DNA of 64,000 bases, taken from NCBI RefSeq assembly GCF_016086655.4, contig NC_052136.2, positions 50,832,492-50,896,491 on the forward strand, in the 5' to 3' direction. The notes beneath the pieces are model-generated. The model was not told the DNA's origin. It did no database searches and worked only from the letters and a program-made list of their open reading frames with translations. Of the stretch, positions 59,560 through 64,000 are shown in pieces. The position numbers were made by a program, and so were the translations under genes. The stretch is from Lepeophtheirus salmonis (taxonomy: Eukaryota > Arthropoda > Copepoda > Siphonostomatoida > Caligidae). Each line of letters starts with the position of its first letter. The first letter of the stretch is position 1.

Positions 59560-59710
59560 TTCAGTGGAGAAAGAAACTCGAAAAATGTTGAAATCTCTAC
59601 GTTTGGATAATTGAGGAGAGTACATATCGAATGAATTTAATCTATATTTGGTTAGTAAGGGGATCAAGAGGGAACTCACTCTATCTAACAATCCTCAACG
59701 GAATAAATTA
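59560..59710 (+). pseudogene. Copia integrase core relic
   Basis: KMLKSLRLDN, a stop, then GEYISNEFNLYLVSKGIKRE and LTLSNNPQRNK match the copia core pattern LRSDNGGEY...F..(Y/F)(L)...GI.(H/R)(E/Q)...(P)(Y).PQ(Q)NG. The second catalytic Asp codon is at 59606. The Gly after Asn is a stop, so the copy is dead. Confidence 0.8.
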
Positions 59711-60450
59711 TCTATGACTTGATCCTATCAGATATTTTTAAATTGAATTTGCATAAGAAAGATATTTTCTTTGGATTATGGCAAGAGTAGATAATTATAG
59801 AGTTTACTTGATTAACTTTTGGCAACCTTGGAGCTCAACCTGCTGGATTACAGTATCTAGAGGTAAGTATGGTACAAAGCCTGCTGAGTCCGCTACAGCA
59901 ACAATACGACTTCAAGTCCTCTATGAATAAGGGGGGGGGGATTAAGATCAGCCGAAACTACATCTTACTTGTGTGCACAGCCTTCCAGCAAGCTTAGATG
60001 ATGTCATTTCAACCAATGGCCAAATCACAAAAAATGTTCCTGATAAATTCTTAATAAATCTATCTATGATGTCATCAATGTCTGAGTTCATTTGAGTTTA
60101 TTCAGATTAAATTGGAGTACAGTATGCAAGATGGTGCAAGACTTATTCACTACATGTTAATAATTTCTGTTATCTGCCTCTTAAATGTCTTCTCAGTTCG
60201 AGAAAAAAATAAGGAAAACTCATTTCTATTCTAGACCAACATTTAGTCTAGAACTAATCAGTCTTGGTTTTGCTTTCTCCATTTTTCAATAAAATTACCA
60301 TTTACATAGATGTGAAATAAATTTTGTATTATTTGTTTGCAATTTTGCACAGTCTGAAGTTTAAGTATGGTATAGAATTATTGGATTATTTTCATAATGA
60401 AATTAATTCAAGTCGACCATAGTATTTTAGAACTGTTTTATTTATTTATC
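59711..60450. other. Stretch with possible copia leftovers
   Basis: No clear copia reverse transcriptase is found. A G-run at 59931-59940 and, near 60160-60310, text with a TTCAATAAAATTACC polyadenylation-like end could be a damaged LTR. I cannot prove it without a second copy. Confidence 0.35.
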
Positions 60451-61676
60451 TATGCCTGGCCGTGCAAAATTATTTACCGATGATGTAAATATACTTTTTA
60501 AGATGTTTTGTGGCAACCAATCTGATTGTTTTGTATTTTTACTGTTAAAATAAACAGAAATCCTTCCTGTGAGAGCGTAACAACTTCCACACGTGAGACC
60601 ATGTCCAATCAGGAAACAAAGAGGATCGGAATTGCAGCCCTCCTCCGAGCGGGAGTACCTCATAACAACATTAAAGAACAGGTTGGGGCCTCGTTGAAGA
60701 CCATTTACAACGTTTCCAAGCGCTTGGAGGCTGGGGGTGATCTCAAGCATTCCCTTGGGGCTGGAAGGAAGCCCACTGTCTCAACAAGGCAAGTAAAGGC
60801 AGTGTTCAAGAGGACTCCTAACAGGTCCATTGCCGACATGGCCAGAAAGATGGGAACGTAGAGATCAACTGTTTCAAGGGCATTGAAAAGGGCTGGAGGA
60901 AAGTCCCTGGGGCGTACTGAACGCCCTCTGCTAACTGAACGTCAGCGAGAAGTCAGACTTGAGCGTGCCAAGAAAATCTTGAATGATATCAAGAGCACAT
61001 CTGGACCCATCATCATTTTTTCAGATGGGAAAACTTTTACCGTCGATCCTGTTTTCAACAGGCAAAATGACCGTGTTGTGAACTTTGGAGATGTTTGGAG
61101 ATCCAACGGGAAGGCCATGAAGCCGGTATGGTTCCTCACTGGCTCAGATTAACAGCAGAGGATTGTGTGAAGATTCTGGCGTCCAGGGTCCTTCCGTGGA
61201 TAAAATCCATAGTCGGCAACTCTCCTTGGGGTTTTCAACAAGATGGAGCACCCGCCCATGCTTCCAAGAAAACTCAGGAGTAGCTCAAAGACAACATGAA
61301 CTTTTGGCCAAGGACTACTGGCCCCTTCAGAGCCCAGATCTGAAGATCTGAACCCACTACTCTTCTCTATCTAGGCGCACTTGGAGACCAAGGCCTGCAA
61401 AAAACGACACAAGAACATAAATGCCTTAAAGGCTGCTGTCAACAAGGCCTGGGCCTCCATGGACGCCGATTACATCCAGCAAGTCAGTGGCAGCTTCAGA
61501 CGTCGCCTGACCAGTGTCATTGAGTCAAATGGTGGCTACATTGATCAAATTTGATCACAAACTATTTTATTATTCTAAATGTATGAATAAATTGTTTCTC
61601 AAGTCATTCGAAATGTCATTATTGTCCGCAATATGTTCTGAACAATAATCGGTAAATAATTCTGCACGGCCCAGTA
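60451..61676 (+). mobile_element. Near full-length mariner element
   Basis: The left end contains ctggccgtgcaaaattattt and accgatgatg. The right end, inverted, contains ctgggccgtgcagaattatt and taccgattatt. The terminal repeats therefore match over ~30 bp with few differences, and TA lies at both edges (60451-60452, 61675-61676). At about 1.2 kb with an almost continuous transposase gene, it is the best preserved DNA transposon in the window. Confidence 0.85.
60601..61554 (+). pseudogene. Mariner transposase, one stop and frameshifts
   Basis: Start MSNQETKRIGIAALLRAGVP at ATG 60601. The first helix-turn-helix ends SLKTIYNVSKRLEAGGD, followed by the GAGRKPTVS linker and NRSIADMARKMG; then comes a stop (60859-60861) and, in the same frame, RSTVSRALKRAGGKSLGR. 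The first catalytic motif is FSDGKTFTVD (Asp codon 61024). After a frame change come LTAEDCVKILASRVLPWIKS and FQQDGAPAH (second Asp, 61242). In a third frame WPLQSPDLK holds the third Asp (61337). The original frame returns for the C-terminus FRRRLTSVIESNGGYID, stopping at 61552-61554. All three catalytic aspartates are present. Total length (~317 codons) is a little shorter than usual for mariner. The lesions make it inactive as it stands. Confidence 0.88.
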
Positions 61677-62463
61677 ATTACTTAAATTTGATTTAAAAAG
61701 GTGATTAATAATAATAGGAATAAGCATTTCTTAAAGTCTTGATGTATAGCTTTGGAAATTTGGAACGAAAATACATTTGTCTTTATGTACAAAGGCATAC
61801 AATACGACATTATTTTTTCTCTAAATGCAAAGGAAGGAAAATCCACGGAGCAATATTAAAATAAACAAGACAAAAAATAAATAAATGGGAATTTCTAATT
61901 TATGATATTACTTAGACCATGGAAAGTAAATATAAGGGGCTCACACAGTAAATAAATTTAGCCATAAAAAATGATTTTATTTTGTGCTTATGTAATTGCG
62001 TTTCTCTTTGTAACTTTAGAAATGTACTAGTAAAATGTATATAGAATACTCACATTCATAGAATCAAATTATCTTCATTTATAAAATATTCAGATACTCA
62101 TTTGGATTTGCATTGAATTTTGAATATTTGAATCTGTGGCAAATTTCAAATATTAATATTTTCTTCCCCAATCGCAAGATTAAATATTTAACTATACATA
62201 ATTTCATATATATTTTACGTATAAATTAGTACTACAGTTTTTTGTTTTTTTATCCCGTATCTTATAACACTAGAACGACGAATAGTAAAGACCCCCCTTA
62301 AACGATGGTTGATATCAAAAATGATACCCATTAACTTTTTAATATTTGTAACTGTTAGTGGTTGATAAAATTAAAAGTAATGTGGTAATTATTATTTTCT
62401 CCGAAGATTTATTATTTATTTAAAACAATAAACATAACTTTTATAATAACACATATAAAGAAA
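61677..62463. other. AT-rich stretch without a gene
   Basis: No gene is seen. A CCCCCCTTAA run at 62291-62300 includes a piggyBac-type TTAA site, but no matching terminal repeat is found, so I do not call an element end. Confidence 0.5.
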
Positions 62464-63916
62464 TTAGCATTTTTTATAAGTAACAATTGTTCTTTCAGTC
62501 CCAATACAAGGCTTGCATACGAATCTCTTAAATTTACAACAGATTTTGTTGGCTAAGCGCCGTGATTTTCTTGTATAATTGACTGTACACCAGCTTCTAT
62601 TTTTAGTTGAACAGTTTGATTGTGATTGAAATAATTGATTATTTTCTTCTATATCATCCTTTGATTCATTATTTTCAGCAATAAGTTCGGTAATCAAATC
62701 ATTCTAAAACTAGCGAAGAGTTACTTTCTTACCAGTCACTTCTCTGTACAAGATAACAGCATTTATACCAGCAAAATCCAAAATATTATAAAAAACTTGT
62801 AAAGGCCATCGGCGAGAGGACATTTTGGTAGAATAAAGTCTTGCCAATTGATCTAGAGTATCAACTCCATACTTAGTTTCATTATAATACTGGATTGATT
62901 CCTGTAACTTTTTTCGTACATCTATAACTTTAACACTTTTGTGAGCAAAGCTCCAAATTAAAACATTTTTTTCCCCCTTGATAAGAAGTCAATGTTTTGC
63001 CAAAGATTAAGCTTGAAAATAGTGTTTGTTGGGTTGCTTTTAGTTCAGGAGGTATTTCTTGGCGAGAACAATTCATCGTTCCTAAAATAGTCGTCCTATT
63101 TTTCTGAAGTTCATTTGCAAGAGACAATGACGTAAATAAATTATCTGTTGTAACATTCATCCCTTTATGGTTCCATTAGCTTCATTACGACATATTCTGA
63201 TAAAGATTTATTTGCTGGCCTTTGAGAATATTTTCCTTTATAATGAAATCCATTTACCAAGTATTTGGACGATGCATCAACTGCTAACCAAAATTTTATA
63301 ACAAATTTATCAGGCTTTTTAGCCATATATTGGGTAAATGGATATTTCGCTTTTGTTGGGAATAGTTGCTCATCAATGGTAATATTTTCCCCTGGTCTGT
63401 ATGATGACTTACAATTTTCGACAAATCGATCCCATACCATTAAAACCAAGGCGAACTTGTCGTTTTGAAGTCTTTGTGATCTTGTGGAACGAATATCAAA
63501 GTGGATATATCTCAATAATTCCTTATACCTGTCGCGGGGGTTAGTATTCCTAAAGAGATTGATCCCCAATTTTCTTGACCAAATGACTTCTGTCGGCTGC
63601 CCTTTTGGTTAAGATTCCTCTCTCATACATTATTGCAATCAGTTGGAGTATTTCTCGTTTGCTGGTTGTCCATACAGCATTCTTAAGTTTTGAACGAGCC
63701 TCAACTATTGTACATTTTACAATGTGATCAATAATATAATTATCGATCAAGAGTTCAAAAGCTGATAATGTTTTATGTGTAATTATGTTACGTTTTGCAA
63801 ATGTTGATGGACCTGATTGTGTTGTCCTTCCCAACATACATTGACTCTTCTATTAAGTCGGTGGATTTATGTTTCTTAGAAGACGGGAATTGAGTCACTT
63901 GATTGCATCCTGGCAT
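62464..63916 (-). pseudogene. piggyBac-type transposase relic
   Basis: Minus strand, about 1.45 kb with three or four frameshifts/stops. The N-terminal part from ~63916 is MPGCNQVTQFPSSKKHK. The conserved domain reads IIDHIVKCTIVEARSKL, RDRYKELLRYIHFDIRST, SSYRPGENITIDEQLFP and FTQYMAKKPDKFVIKFWLA. The first catalytic Asp is in AVDASSKYLVNGF (63276-63278), the second in GMNVTTDNLFTSLSLANEL (63142-63144), and the third in KYGVDTLDQLARLY (62860-62862). The C-terminal cysteine-rich zinc-binding domain is present (CSTKNRSWC, RLANKICCKFKRFVCKPC), ending at the stop at 62464. Length and order fit piggyBac (about 550-600 residues). All three Asp survive despite frame breaks, which suggests recent inactivation. 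Terminal repeats and TTAA duplications are not resolved; the 5' end may lie beyond the window. Confidence 0.9.
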
Positions 63917-64000
63917 TTCTTGAAATGTTAAATATACCAATTAGTTGTTAATAAATACATCTAGTATATAGCAAAACTAATAATGGTATTCAAGATAATT

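Noticed and set aside
62285..62310. CCCCCCTTAA as a piggyBac terminus
   Set aside because: No inverted partner was found and the orientation of the C-run relative to TTAA is wrong for the low-coordinate end of this element.
1..64000. CRISPR arrays, bacterial operons or prophage
   Set aside because: No spaced direct repeats, no dense co-directional genes and no prokaryotic signals; the element content is wholly eukaryotic.

Overview
The window is very AT-rich, intron-scale eukaryotic DNA with long homopolymer and microsatellite runs and almost no host coding sequence. The repeat content is many mariner/Tc1 relics of several subfamilies, a BEL/Pao LTR element, copia pieces, a piggyBac, tRNA-derived SINEs and non-LTR fragments. 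This fits an arthropod genome. The mariner subfamilies look like those I associate with caligid copepods (sea lice such as Lepeophtheirus salmonis), but that species guess is inference and no diagnostic host gene confirms it.

Layout. Bases 1-18.2 kb are mostly non-coding, with a 177-bp inverted-repeat element (4.2 kb), an internally deleted Tc1-like element with intact ends (6413-7041), and mariner relics at 11.9, 14.6 and 16.4 kb. A decayed but structurally complete BEL/Pao retrotransposon occupies 18274-24424, with two ~545-bp LTRs, primer-binding site, gag, protease, reverse transcriptase, RNase H, integrase and a G-run polypurine tract. From 25 to 42 kb come scattered tRNA-derived SINE copies, a head-to-head pair of mariner relics, further mariner fragments, two perfect or near-perfect palindromes, and copies of a polyadenylated retroposon family. 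The only convincing host-gene segment is a minus-strand first coding exon (39759-40060) with a signal peptide and a consensus splice donor. Bases 41.6-47.1 kb hold no gene I can see. From 47 to 62 kb are more mariner relics, a LINE reverse-transcriptase fragment, and a copia element broken into at least three pieces by later insertions. The largest surviving mariner is at 60451-61676. The window ends inside a minus-strand piggyBac transposase relic (62464-63916).

How the parts relate. Nothing here is an operon or a working multi-gene system; the region is a graveyard of selfish elements at different stages of decay. The non-autonomous elements are the most informative. Several unrelated mariner/Tc1 copies have lost the same part of the gene (the catalytic core) while keeping DNA-binding or terminal sequences. 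The SINE family keeps recognisable pol III promoter boxes. One retroposon family, seen in three copies, has a protein-coding portion I do not recognise. I did not find evidence for a new defence or enzymatic system.
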